A stretch of 64,000 nt of DNA from Azospirillum picis (GTDB lineage: Bacteria > Pseudomonadota > Alphaproteobacteria > Azospirillales > Azospirillaceae). The notes beneath the pieces were generated by a model. That model was not told the origin of the DNA. It ran no database searches and saw only the letters and a program-made list of their open reading frames with translations. Positions 34,449 to 45,600 of this stretch are shown one piece after another; position 1 is the stretch's first letter, and each line of letters begins with the position of its first letter. The stretch spans positions 88,288-152,287 of the forward strand of contig NZ_JAGINO010000019.1 of assembly GCF_017876115.1 (NCBI RefSeq), read 5' to 3'. The position numbers were made by a program, and so were the translations under genes.

Positions 34449-36631
34449 GCGCCACCCTGCTGCCCGGTGCGGGAGCGGCCGCCGCCAGACCCGCCGGCCC
34501 GCCGGCGCCCTCTCCGGCAATGCCCGTTCCGCGCCTGCCGCCGCTGCGCGAGGAACTGGCGCTGCATGCCGGGCCGCCGACATCGGACGGCGCCCCGACC
34601 TGGACGCTGCACGATCCCTCCCGCAACCGCTTCTTCCGCATCGGCTGGCCCGAGCTGGAGATGCTGTCGCGCTGGCACCTTGCCGAGCCCGCCGCCATCG
34701 CGGCGGCGGTGTCGCGGGAGACGACCATCGCCGCCACCCCGGCGCAGGTGGAGGCCCTGGCCCGTTTCCTGTGGTCGCAGGGTCTCCTCCAGGCCCTGGG
34801 CACCAGCGCCCTCGGCCGGCTCAAGGCCCTGGCGGACGCGCAGCGTCCCCATTGGCTGATGTGGCTGCTGAAGACCTACCTGTCCTTCCGCATTCCCGTG
34901 CTGCGCCCGGACGGCTTTCTCAACGCCACCCTGCCGCTGGCGAAGCTCCTGTTCACGCGGTTCTTCCTGGCGGTCACCGTCCTGGCGGCGCTCACCGGCG
35001 GCTATCTGGCGCTGCGGCAGTGGGACGCCTTCCGCACCACCTTCCTCCATTTCTTCTCGCTGGAAGGCGCGCTGCTCGCCGGCTGTGCGCTCGGCGGCGC
35101 CAAGCTGCTGCACGAGTTCGGCCATGCCTACACCGCCAAGCGCTACGGCTGCCGCGTGCCGACCATGGGGGTGATGTTCCTGGTGCTCTGGCCGGTGCTC
35201 TACACCGACGTCAGCGAGGCCTGGAAGCTGCCGTCGCGCCGCCAGCGCCTGTCGATCGGGGTGGCCGGCATCGCGGCGGAGCTGGTGCTGGCCGCCTATG
35301 CCACGCTGGCGTGGAGCTTCCTGCCGGACGGGCCGGCGCGCAGCGCCGCCTTCCTGCTCGCCACCTCGACCTGGGTGCTGACGGTGCTGGTCAACCTCAA
35401 CCCGCTGATGCGGTTCGACGGTTACTTCCTGCTGTCGGACCTGCTGGACGTGCCGAACCTGCAGGAGCGGGCCTTCGCGCTGGCGCGCTGGCGGCTGCGC
35501 GAGCTGCTGTTCGGCTTCGGCGATCCGCCGCCGGAACGCTGGGCACCGGGGCGGGGACGGGTGCTGCTGCTCTATGCCTACGCCACCTGGGTCTACCGTT
35601 TCTTCCTGTTCCTCGGCATCTCGCTGCTCGTCTACCACCTGTTCTTCAAAGTGCTCGGGGTGTTCCTGATGGCGGTCGAGATCTGGTGGTTCATCGCCAA
35701 GCCGGTCGCCACCGAACTGCGCGGATGGTTCAGGCGTCCCGGCGGCCATCGCGTCACGCCCAACCTGCTCGCGAGCGCGCTCCTGCTCGCCGCCGGTCTG
35801 GCGGCCTTGCTCGTGCCCTGGAGCGGCGGCGTCTCCGCGCCGGCGATCCTGCGCGCGGAACGGCAGACCCATCTCTTCGTTCCCGCCAACGCCCGGCTGG
35901 CCGGGATCGACGCCCGGGCCGGCGGCACGGTGGCGGAGGGCGACCGGCTCTTCCGGCTGGAGTCCCCCGATCTCGACCATGAGCTGGCGCAGGCCGAGCG
36001 GCAGGTGGAGACGCTGCAGGGCCGCGTCCAGGTGCAGAATCTGAGCCCGGAACTGCTGGAATCCAGCCGCTCGACCTGGAGGGAGCTGGAGGAGGCGCAG
36101 GCCAAGCTGGCCGCCCTCCGGGACGAGACGGCGCGGCTGCAGGTCAGGGCGCCCTTCGCCGGCGTGCTGGTCGACGTCACCGACCCGCTGGCCACAGGCG
36201 AATGGATGAAGGAGGGAACCGCCCTCGCGACGCTGCTCGATCCGCGCGGCAGCGTGATCGAGGCCTATGTGCCCGAAGAGAATCTGCGCCGGATCGCCGT
36301 GGGCACGAAGGGGCGCTTCCTGTCCGACGACCCGGCCGGCCCGGCGGTTCCCGCCGAGGTGATCGCAATCGCCGCCGCGAGCAGCCGCATCCTGACCGAG
36401 CCGTCGCTCGCCTCCACCTACGGCGGGCTGGTGCCGACGCATCTCGGCCGCGAGAACACCCTGGTGCCGGAGGCGCCGGTCTACCGCATCCTCCTGCGCG
36501 CGGACGGGGCGCTGCCCGCCCCGGCGCGGGTCGAGCGGGGCATGGTGGACCTGGACGGCGAGCGGGAAAGCCCGGCCGTCCGGCTCTGGCGCAGCACGGT
36601 CGGCGTGGTGGTCCGTGAAAGCGGCTTCTGA
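34445..36631 (+). CDS. PqqD-like / M50 site-2 protease / HlyD fusion
   Basis: 728-residue membrane protein, GTG start. Domain order: residues about 50-117 resemble a PqqD/RRE-type peptide-binding domain (WTLHDPSRNRFFRIGWPE ... LEALARFLWSQGLLQ pattern); residues 165-420 are a multi-spanning M50 zinc protease with HEFGH (223-227) and the second metal motif NPLMRFDG (about 319-326); residues 440-728 are a HlyD-like periplasmic adaptor with a coiled coil (LAQAERQVETLQGRVQVQ). Both catalytic motifs are intact. M50 proteases cut substrates within or near the membrane. No ABC ATPase is encoded nearby, so energy coupling is unknown. Probably processes or hands over the LEPR-XLL protein encoded at 39643. 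Confidence 0.85.
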   Translation: MSATLLPGAGAAAARPAGPPAPSPAMPVPRLPPLREELALHAGPPTSDGAPTWTLHDPSRNRFFRIGWPELEMLSRWHLAEPAAIAAAVSRETTIAATPAQVEALARFLWSQGLLQALGTSALGRLKALADAQRPHWLMWLLKTYLSFRIPVLRPDGFLNATLPLAKLLFTRFFLAVTVLAALTGGYLALRQWDAFRTTFLHFFSLEGALLAGCALGGAKLLHEFGHAYTAKRYGCRVPTMGVMFLVLWPVLYTDVSEAWKLPSRRQRLSIGVAGIAAELVLAAYATLAWSFLPDGPARSAAFLLATSTWVLTVLVNLNPLMRFDGYFLLSDLLDVPNLQERAFALARWRLRELLFGFGDPPPERWAPGRGRVLLLYAYATWVYRFFLFLGISLLVYHLFFKVLGVFLMAVEIWWFIAKPVATELRGWFRRPGGHRVTPNLLASALLLAAGLAALLVPWSGGVSAPAILRAERQTHLFVPANARLAGIDARAGGTVAEGDRLFRLESPDLDHELAQAERQVETLQGRVQVQNLSPELLESSRSTWRELEEAQAKLAALRDETARLQVRAPFAGVLVDVTDPLATGEWMKEGTALATLLDPRGSVIEAYVPEENLRRIAVGTKGRFLSDDPAGPAVPAEVIAIAAASSRILTEPSLASTYGGLVPTHLGRENTLVPEAPVYRILLRADGALPAPARVERGMVDLDGERESPAVRLWRSTVGVVVRESGF

Positions 36632-36657
36632 CCGGCGGTGAGGTCAGGAAAGGAAAA

Positions 36658-36685
36658 GGGGCGGAAGACCTGAGCCTTCCGCCCC
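36658..36685. terminator. Bidirectional terminator between convergent export genes
   Basis: Stem GGGGCGGAAG (36658-36667) with CTTCCGCCCC (36676-36685), 8-nt loop. On the minus strand it is followed by TTTTCCTTTCC, a T-rich tail. It lies between the M50 fusion (+) and the second HlyD gene (-). Confidence 0.7.
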
Positions 36686-36716
36686 GTCCGGACTTCGAGG
36701 CAGGGCGGATCCCGCT

Positions 36717-37469
36717 TCAGCGGGGCGGGACGAAGACGGCGGTGCCGCTCATGCCGGCGATCAGCTCGGGGAAGCTGCCGCCGGTCACCGTGCCGAACAC
36801 CTTGATGGTCTGGCTGACGGCATCGATGCGCGATCCCATCCGGCCGATCCTGGCGGCATATTCCTTGCCCGTCTCGTCCAGCCGCAGCGTGAAGGCGGTG
36901 CCCTGGCGCAGCCACAGCAGCCAGTTCGACGGTACGGCCAGTTCAACCTCCAGCTCGCGGTCGTCGAGGATTTCCATCAGCTCGTGGCCTTCGCCGACAT
37001 ACTGGTGGGCCCTGGCCTTCAGCTCCACGACGCGCCCGTCGAAGGGGGCGGTGATGACGCAATAGGTGGCGATCGTCCGGTTCATCGCCACCTCGGCCTC
37101 CGCGACGGCGAGCTGGGCCGCGGCGGTCTGGAACTCCAGCGCGCTGTTGGAGCCGAGCTTGTCCAGCCGGGCCTGGACATTGTAGGTCTTGCGGGCCTGC
37201 TCCTGCTGCGCCAGCGCCTTGTCGAGCCGGGCCTTGTGCAGCCGGCAGTCCAGGGTCACCAGTTTCTGTCCGGCGGTGAACCGGTCGCCTTCCCGCACCG
37301 TCAGTTCGCTGATCCCTCCGGGGATCTCGGCCGACAGGATGGTGCTGCGGACCGGGCTGAGTTGCGCGCGGATCTCGGGATGCGCGCCCTCAGCCGTCTG
37401 GGCTTGTGCGGCGCCGCCGAGGACGAGCAGAGCGGTCAGGCCGGCCCCCGCCAGGCGCCGCGCCATCAT
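36717..37469 (-). CDS. HlyD-like periplasmic adaptor subunit
   Basis: 250 residues with a Sec signal peptide (MMARRLAGAGLTALLVLGGA, then AQAQT). Core is the lipoyl/hairpin/barrel plan of an efflux membrane-fusion protein: ILSAEIPGGISELTVREGDRFTAGQKLVTLDC, the hairpin helix pair KALAQQEQARKTYNVQARLD ... AAAQLAVAEAEVAMN, and APFDGRVVELKARAHQYVGEGHELMEILDD. It lacks a transmembrane helix after signal removal, unlike the first HlyD. Translationally coupled to the TolC gene by an ATGA overlap. Likely links the M50 fusion to the outer-membrane channel; a soluble periplasmic partner of two larger adaptors. Confidence 0.87.
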   Translation of the reverse strand: MMARRLAGAGLTALLVLGGAAQAQTAEGAHPEIRAQLSPVRSTILSAEIPGGISELTVREGDRFTAGQKLVTLDCRLHKARLDKALAQQEQARKTYNVQARLDKLGSNSALEFQTAAAQLAVAEAEVAMNRTIATYCVITAPFDGRVVELKARAHQYVGEGHELMEILDDRELEVELAVPSNWLLWLRQGTAFTLRLDETGKEYAARIGRMGSRIDAVSQTIKVFGTVTGGSFPELIAGMSGTAVFVPPR

Positions 37470-39148
37470 GACAGCGGTTCCGCGCTGGCGAGCACCTTCG
37501 TCACGGCGGACGTCGGCGCGGGGCCGGCGGCCACCGGGGTGCCGCCGTCCTTGGCGGGGTCCTCCTTGGCGGGTCCTTCCGCCGGCAGCTCCGCGGCCGG
37601 AGGCTGCGGCGCCTCGGCCGGCAGGCTGTCCAGCGGGATGCGGCCGGCCGTCCAATTGGCGACCACCGGGGTCAGCCCCGCGGTCAGGCCCCTGATGTCC
37701 TGGCTCTGAACGGTTTCCGGCACCGGATCGAGGCCGAGCGAGACGTAGAGGCTCGACACCGCGTTCTGCAGCTCGGCATAGGCGCGGTCGCGCGCCAACT
37801 GGGAGCCCAGCGCCGCGGCCTTGGCCCGGATGCGCTCCAGCGGCGACTCGGCGTCGGAGGCGGCGGCCTTCTGCACATTCTCGTTGATGCGCTTCTCGAT
37901 CGATTCGAGCTGGACGGCGCGCTCGAAGGTCGTGCGGCCGCGCTGGTACTGCTGCATGGCGACGTGGACCTGCGTCACCGTCGCCATGCTGAGCGCCAGG
38001 CGCCGGAAGTCGCCGGCCTCCACCTGCGCCTCGGCGGCGCGGATGTTGGCGGGGCCGGAAATGATGCTGAACAGGTTCAGCGTCACCCGGGCGCCGGCCT
38101 CGGCCCAGGCGTTGTTGATCAGGTAGGAGTTGCTGTCGTAGTTCAGCGACGGGTTGAAGGAGATGCCCGGCAGCATCCGCAGCATCGCCTTGCGCACCTC
38201 GACCGAGTTGATGCGCCGCTGATACTGCTCCTCGCGCATTTCCGGACGGTTCAGCAGCGCCATCGTCTCCAGCCGGTCGACCGGGACGGTGATCTGCGGG
38301 ATGTCCTGCTTGAAGCCCTCGGGCAGGGCGAGGGTGAAGGGCTGGCCGAGCGGCACGTTCATCAGGGCCGCAAGCTGCGCCTTGGAGATGGCGAGGTCCT
38401 GCTGGACCGTCTCCAACTGGCGGATGATCTCGATCAGGCCCTTTTGATAACGCAGCGCCTCCAGGGGCGGGCGCAGCCGCTGCTGCTCGACGGACGCGGC
38501 ATCCTGCAGCGCCTGGCGCGCTTCGACCAGCAGCGCGTCGATCTCGCCCAGCATCCGCTCGCTTCCGACGGCCAGCCAGAAGGCGCCGCGCACCTGCTGG
38601 ATGATCGAGTTGACCAGCCGGCGGCGCCGCTCGTGCGCGATCAGCACGCGGTTGGCCTGCTGGTGCGCCTGGTAGTAGCTGACGCCGAAATCGAGGATGT
38701 TCCAGGTCAGGCCGAGATCGGCGACGAAGCGGTTCTTGTCCTGGCTGATGGCCGGGTCGATCGAGCGGAAGTCGGTGATGGTGTTGCGGCTGTACGTCTC
38801 GTTCGCCGGGCTGCGCGTGATGAAGCCGGCACTGGCCGCCATGCGCGGCAGCATGTCGTATGTGGTGACGTCGAGCTGCCGGCTTTGCAGCATCTCTTCC
38901 ATCAGCGCCTGACGGGAATCGAGATTGTACTTGATGGCGCGCGCCATCGCCTCGGCCATGGTGATCGGGCCGGTAACCGGTTCCTGGTCGACGAAGAGGC
39001 GGGAGCGATCCTGCGTGACCTGTGCCATCTGTTGATCGACCGTCAGTGGTTCCGGCGTCACGGAACAGGCCGATACGGCCGCCGCCAATGCAACCATCAC
39101 CAGATGTGACGCACCCAACCGCAGGCGGCGCTTTCCGCTCCTTGCCAT
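37466..39148 (-). CDS. TolC-family outer-membrane lipoprotein
   Basis: 560 residues. Lipoprotein signal with lipobox VSAC (residues about 26-29), so the mature protein is acylated. The body is the long alpha-helical TolC/OMF fold: repeated helix and strand segments such as ITMAEAMARAIKYNLDSRQALMEEML, LTWNILDFGVSYYQAHQQANRVLIA and the second-half copy INSVEVRKAMLRMLPGISFNP ... VTLNLFSIISGPANIRAAEA. A proline/alanine-rich tail (about 50 residues) is extra. ATG 39148 is favoured because AAAGGGG lies 6 nt upstream; ATG 39154 would leave no spacing. Forms the outer-membrane exit of the module and overlaps hlyD by four bases. Confidence 0.87.
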   Translation of the reverse strand: MARSGKRRLRLGASHLVMVALAAAVSACSVTPEPLTVDQQMAQVTQDRSRLFVDQEPVTGPITMAEAMARAIKYNLDSRQALMEEMLQSRQLDVTTYDMLPRMAASAGFITRSPANETYSRNTITDFRSIDPAISQDKNRFVADLGLTWNILDFGVSYYQAHQQANRVLIAHERRRRLVNSIIQQVRGAFWLAVGSERMLGEIDALLVEARQALQDAASVEQQRLRPPLEALRYQKGLIEIIRQLETVQQDLAISKAQLAALMNVPLGQPFTLALPEGFKQDIPQITVPVDRLETMALLNRPEMREEQYQRRINSVEVRKAMLRMLPGISFNPSLNYDSNSYLINNAWAEAGARVTLNLFSIISGPANIRAAEAQVEAGDFRRLALSMATVTQVHVAMQQYQRGRTTFERAVQLESIEKRINENVQKAAASDAESPLERIRAKAAALGSQLARDRAYAELQNAVSSLYVSLGLDPVPETVQSQDIRGLTAGLTPVVANWTAGRIPLDSLPAEAPQPPAAELPAEGPAKEDPAKDGGTPVAAGPAPTSAVTKVLASAEPLS

Positions 39149-39642
39149 CGTCATCCCCTTTGCAGGCCACTGCCCAAGAACAAGCGGGCATCTCCCTATA
39201 GGATATCCCGAAAAGATCAAGGGCATATCGCATGCCGTGATGATAAGGCAGGATGACTGTGTCTTCTGTGAAGCTGGCGACGGATCAGATTCGTCAAGTT
39301 TCTGAACGCTTAATCAGGGATTTGGAAGTTATAGTTTGAAACCATCTGTTTTTTTGATGACCGAACCGCAATTCGACTGAGGAAGATTCGATATTTTCAG
39401 GTATTTCATGTCCCATATGGTTGCAAATTGCTGCAGATAATGAAATCTCACTTCAGCCCAATAGCGATGGGAGTAAATCGCTGACAGAATGTCGCAGATT
39501 GTAGCAAATTGACAGTTAAGAAACGCGAAAAGTAAGAAAAATTTTGGTTGTGAAGCCCTTGATGCGCGCGTATGCGTGGGCTGAAAGTGCACAGGCCGAG
39601 CTCGGGCGAGCCTTCTTGCGCGTGGTCATCATGGAGGGCGAA
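39149..39642. other. AT-richer divergent intergenic region (tolC and LEPR protein)
   Basis: About 490 bp without a gene, notably AT-rich compared with the window. A small minus-strand frame (39329-39592) is open but has no recognisable domain. Contains the phased direct repeats and the promoter(s) for tolC and the surface protein. Confidence 0.6.
39423..39513 (+). promoter_or_regulatory. Two pairs of 10-bp-phased direct repeats upstream of the LEPR protein gene
   Basis: GCAAATTG-CT-GCAGATAA (39423-39440) and GCAGATTG-TA-GCAAATTG (39494-39511), each pair spaced exactly 10 bp, with the pairs 71 bp apart. The second pair, ending GAC, matches 15 of 20 positions with the motif at 61567-61585 upstream of the autotransporter gene. 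Sits in the divergent region between tolC and the surface protein, 130 bp before its start. Confidence 0.55.
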
Positions 39643-42600
39643 ATGGGTATTGTGAGGCGTGTCGCAGGGAACGGCCCGACGAACGGTGCTCGCCCGACTG
39701 CGGGTGGCATGGCGGACGGATTGGCCATGGCCCTGGAGCCACGCTTCCTGTTCGATGCCGCCGGCGTGGCGACGGCTCAGGACGCAGCCCAAAGCGCGGC
39801 GAAGGATGCGGCCCTTCCGGCCGCGGAACCGGCCGCCGCCGATCATCACATGCTGGCGGCGCTCGCCGGCGAGGCTCACCCGGACCAGCAGGCCGCGGCG
39901 AAGGAAATCGTCTTCGTCGATGCGAAGGCCGCCGATCATGAGGAACTGAGCCGGAACGCACCTGCGGGCGCACAGGTCTTCGTGCTGGACGCCGCGCGCG
40001 ACGGGCTCAGCCAGATCGCCGAGGTCATGGCGACCCGGCAGGGCGTCACCGGCCTCCACATCCTGTCGCACGGCAGCCAGGCGTCCTTCGCGCTCGGCAA
40101 CAGCACGATCAGCACCGCCACCCTCGGCGCCCACCAGCAGGACCTCGCCGCCATCGGCGCCGCGATGGCACCCGGCGGCGACATCCTTCTCTATGGCTGC
40201 GACGTCGGGAAGGGGACGGCCGGGCAGGCCTTCATCGACAGCCTCGCCGCCGCGACCGGCACCGACGTGGCGGCCTCGGCCGACGGCACGGGTGCCGCGG
40301 CGCTCGGCGGCAACTGGGTGCTGGAGCGGCAGAGCGGCACGGTCGAGACCAGGACGATGGCCGACGCCGGCTATTCGCATCTCCTGGCCAACCCGACGGT
40401 CGTCAGCATCGAGGACGGCGATTCCGACAACGTCGTTTCGGCAGCCAAGCCGCTGGCCTATACGGTGGTCTTCAGCAAGGACATCGACGCCTCTACGGTC
40501 GATGCCTCCGACTTCAGAAACGCCGGCACGTCCGGCCTCAGCATCGGCACCATCACAGAAGTCAGCGCCGGCATCTTCACGGTCCAGGTGACGCCCACCA
40601 CGCCCGGCACCCTGCAGCTTCAGATCGCCAAGGACGCGGTCATCAAAGCGGCCGATGGCACCCAACTCGACACGAGCGCCGCCATCTCCGACAATGACAC
40701 GCTGACGGTCGAACGTGCCCCGCTGGACACCGGCGGCAATCTGCTGGACTTCTCCGGCACGCCCACGCTGGTATCCGGGACCGCCCTGACACAAGGCGCC
40801 GTCTACAAATACACCAATGTGCTCACGTTCAACGGCGTCCAGGTCGATGCCTTCGTCACGCTGTCGGACATCACGAACGCGACGCTCTCGACCCTCGACA
40901 ACAACAATCCAGGCGACTACAACTACGCGAACATTGCCGGAAGCAAGCTGTTTGCGCCGGAGATCAAGACCACGGCCGCGAACGGTGGCGTCACCTTCAA
41001 GATCGACTTCAAGGACACCGACGGCAATGCCATCAGGCTCCTGAATTTCTACAACAACTCGCTCGACATCGACGGCCCCGAGCTGGTCGAGTATGGCGGC
41101 TTCGATTCCTTCACCTTGGGGTCGCCCAGCGATCTCCAGGCTCTCGCCGGCACCGGCAGCAACCTGCGCTTCCAGCCAAAAAGCGGCAGCAATCCCTACG
41201 GTGGTCTGGCCGTCAATGACGTTGGGCGCGTGCAGACCCATTTCAACGACGTCTCCAGCATCCAGATCAAGATGGGTGCGACGGGCGATTCGGGCACCAA
41301 CCCCCGCCAATATGGTGCCGCGTTCGGCGCCATCAGCTTCGCGTCCGCCACCAGCTACAGCGCGCCGACGGTCAACGGGCTCACCACCACGAACCGCACT
41401 CCGACCCTGACGGGTTCGGTCGGCAGCGCCTACAATTCCGGAGACTCGCTGTCCGTCACGGTGAACGGAACCACCTATACCACCGGCAATAATCAGGTCA
41501 CCGTCAACGGTACGGTCTGGACCTTGACGGTTCCGACGCCGCTGCCCAGTTCCAGCACCCCCTACGATGTCAAGGTCACGCGGCATTATGGCGGCCCGAA
41601 CCTCGACATCGTGGACCAGACCACGAACGAACTCACCGTGGTCGGCGACAACACCCGGCCGGTGGTGCTGAGCAGCACCCGCCAAAATCCGACCGGCGAA
41701 ACGACCAACGCCAACAGCGTGACCTTCCGCGTCGTCTTCAGCGAAGCGGTCACCGGCGTGCAGATCGCCGATTTCGCCCTTTCCGGTACGGCCGCACCGG
41801 GGGCCACCATCGGTTCGGTGACCGAAGTGACGCCCGGCGTCTATGACGTCGTCGTCAGCGGAATCCCCTCTGCCAGCGGCACCCTCAACCTTGACCTGGC
41901 GGCCGACGCGACGATCGCCGACCTTGCCGGCAACGGCTTGACCGACCCCACGATCTCGGGTGTTGACGAAACCTACATCATCGACCGGACGCCGCCGGCC
42001 ACGCCGACGGTTGTTCCAAAGACGACGAACAGCGCGACACCTGCGATCACCGGCACCGCGACTGTCGGGACCGGCGACGTGCTGACAGTCGAGGTCAACG
42101 GCACCACCTACACGGCGGGTGACGGCAACCTGGTCCTGACCGGCACAAGCTGGACGCTGACGATCCCGCAAGGGCGCGCGCTCACGCAGGGAACCTACGC
42201 GGTGACGGCGAAGGTGACCGACGCGGCCGGCAACGCCGCGTCGGACACGACCACCAACGAGCTTGTGGTCGATCTGACGCCGCCAGTCGCTCCGACGGTT
42301 GCTCCGAAGACGACGAACAGCACCACCCCTGCGATCACCGGCACGGCGACGGTCGGCACGGGCGAGACGCTGACGGTCGAGGTCAACGGCACCACCTACA
42401 CGGTGGGCGACGGAAACCTGGTCCTGACCGGTACGAGCTGGACGCTGACGATCCCGCAGGGTGGTGCGCTCACGCAGGGAACCTACGCGGTTACGGCGAC
42501 CGTGAAGGACGCGGCGGGCAACGCGACCTCGGACGCGACGACCGGCGAGCTGGTCATCGACACCACGCCGCCCGCTGCGCCGACGGTGGTCCCGCAGACG

Positions 42601-45600
42601 ACGAACGACACGACGCCTGCGATCACCGGCACGGCGACCGTCGGCACCGGCGAGGTGCTGACGGTCGAGGTCAACGGTACGACCTACACGGTGGGTGACG
42701 GCAATCTGGTCCTGACCGGTACGAGCTGGACGCTGACGATCCCGCAAGGGCGCGCGCTGTCTCAGGGAACCTACGCGGTGACGGCGAAGGTGACCGACGC
42801 GGCAGGCAATGCGACCTCGGACGCAACCACCAACGAACTGATCATCGACACCACGCCTCCGGCCGCGCCGACGGTGGTTCCGAAAACGACGAACAGCACC
42901 ACCCCTGCGATCACCGGCACGGCGACGGTCGGCACCGGCGAGACGCTGACGGTCGAGGTCAACGGCACGACCTATACGGCGGGCGACGGCAACCTGGTCC
43001 TGGCCGGCACAAGCTGGACGCTGACGATTCCGCAAGGGCGTGCGCTCGCGCAGGGAACCTACGCGGTGACGGCGAAGGTGACCGACGCAGCGGGCAACAC
43101 GACCTCGGACGCGACCACCAGCGAACTGATCATCGACACCACGCCGCCGGCCGTGCCGACGGTGGTTCCGAAGACGGCGAACAGCACCACGCCGACCGTC
43201 ACCGGCACGGCGACCGTCGGGACCGGCGAGGTGCTGACGGTGGTGGTCAACGGGGCCACCTACACGGTGGTCCCGGACGGCAACGGCAAGTGGAGCGTCG
43301 ATCTCGGCACCGCCATCCCGACCTCCGGCGCATTGGTGCCGTTGTCCGATGGCGGGACCTATGACGTGGTCGCGACGGTGACCGATGCAGCCGGCAACGC
43401 GACCTCGGACGCGACGACCGGCGAGCTGATCATCGACACCACGCCGCCCGCTGCGCCGACCGTTAATCCGCAGACGACGAACGACACGACGCCTGCGATC
43501 ACCGGCACGGCAACGGTCGGCACCGGTGAGACGCTGACGGTCGAGGTCAACGGCACCACCTACACGGTGGGCGACGGAAACCTGGTCCTGACCGGTACGA
43601 GCTGGACGCTGACGATCCCGCAGGGTGGTGCGCTCACGCAGGGAACCTACGCGGTGACGGCGACCGTGAAGGACGCGGCGGGCAACGCGACCTCGGACGC
43701 GACGACCAGCGAGCTGATCATCGACACCACGCCGCCTGTTGCGCCGACCGTTAATCCGCAGACGACGAACGACACGACGCCTGCGATCACCGGCACGGCG
43801 ACCGTCGGCACCGGCGAGGTGCTGACGGTCGAGGTCAACGGTACGACCTATACGGTGGGTGACGGCAACCTGGTCCTGACCGGCGCCAACTGGACGCTGA
43901 CGATCCCGCAAGTGCGCGCGCTCACGCAGGGAACCTACGCGGTGACGGCGAAGGTGACCGACGTGGCCGGCAATGCGACCTCGGACGCGACCACCGGCGA
44001 GCTGATCATCGACACCACGCCGCCTGCTGCGCCGACCGTTAATCCGCAGACGACGAACGACACGACACCTGCGATCACCGGCACGGCAACGGTCGGCACC
44101 GGTGAGACGCTGACGGTCGAGGTCAACGGCACCACCTACACGGTGGGTGACGGCAACCTGGTCCTGACCGGCGCCAACTGGACGCTGACGATCCCGCAAG
44201 GGCGCGAGCTCGCGCAGGGAACCTACGCGGTGACGGCGAAGGTGACCGACGCGGCCGGCAACGCGACCTCGGACGCCACGACCAACGAACTGGTCATCGA
44301 CACCACGCCGCCGGTCACGCCGACGGTGGTCCCGAAGACGGCGAACAGCACCACGCCGACCATCACCGGCACGGCGACCGTCGGGACCGGCGAGGTGCTG
44401 ACGGTGGTGGTCAACGGGGCTACCTACACGGTGGTCCCGGACGGCAACGGCAAGTGGAGCGTCGATCTCGGCACCGCCATCCCGACCTCCGGCGCATTGG
44501 TGCCGTTGTCCGACGGCGGGACCTATGACGTGGTCGCGAAGGTGACCGATGCAGCCGGCAACGCGACCTCGGACGCGACGACCGGCGAGCTGATCATCGA
44601 CACCACGCCGCCCGCTGCTCCGACGGTGGTTCCGCAGACGACGAACGACACGACGCCTGCGATCACCGGCACGGCGACCGTCGGCACCGGCGAGGTGCTG
44701 ACGGTCGAGGTCAACGGCACGACCTACACGGCGGGTGACGGCAATCTGGTCCTGACCGGCACCAACTGGACGCTGACGATCCCGCAAGGGCGCGCGCTGT
44801 CTCAGGGAACCTACGCGGTGACGGCGAAGGTGACCGACGCGGCAGGCAATGCGACCTCGGACGCAACCACCAACGAGCTTGTAATCGATCTGACGCCGCC
44901 GGTCGCTCCGACGGTGGTTCCGAAAACAACGAACAGCACCACCCCTGCGATCACCGGCACCGCGACGGTCGGCACCGGTGAGGTGCTGACGGTCGAGGTC
45001 AACGGCACGACCTATACGGCGGGCGACGGCAACCTGGTCCTGGCCGGCACAAGCTGGACGCTGACGATCCCGCAAGGGCGTGCGCTCGCGCAGGGGACTT
45101 ATTCGGTCACCGCGATGGTGAAGGACGCCGCGGGCAACGCGACTGCGGACGCCACGACCAGTGAACTGATCATCGACACCACGCCGCCGGCCGCGCCGAC
45201 GGTGGTTCCGAAGACGGCGAACAGCACCACGCCGACCGTCACCGGCACGGCGACCGTCGGGACCGGCGAGGTGCTGACGGTGGTGGTCAACGGGGCCACC
45301 TACACGGTGGTCCCGGACGGCAACGGCAAGTGGAGCGTCGATCTCGGCACCGCCACCCCGACCTCCGGCGCATTGGTGCCGTTGTCCGACGGTGGGACCT
45401 ATGACGTGGTCGCGACGGTGACCGACGCGGCCGGCAACGCGACCTCGGACACCACGACCGGCGAGTTGATCATCGACACCACGCCGCCGGTCGCTCCGAC
45501 GGTGGTTCCGCAGACGACGAACGACACGACACCCGCGATTACCGGCACCGCGACGGTCGGCACCGGCGAGACGCTGACGGTCGAGGTCAACGGCACCACC

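Noticed and set aside
39329..39592. 87-codon minus-strand frame in the divergent region
   Set aside because: No recognisable motif; it overlaps the direct repeats and promoter zone, and has weak start context.
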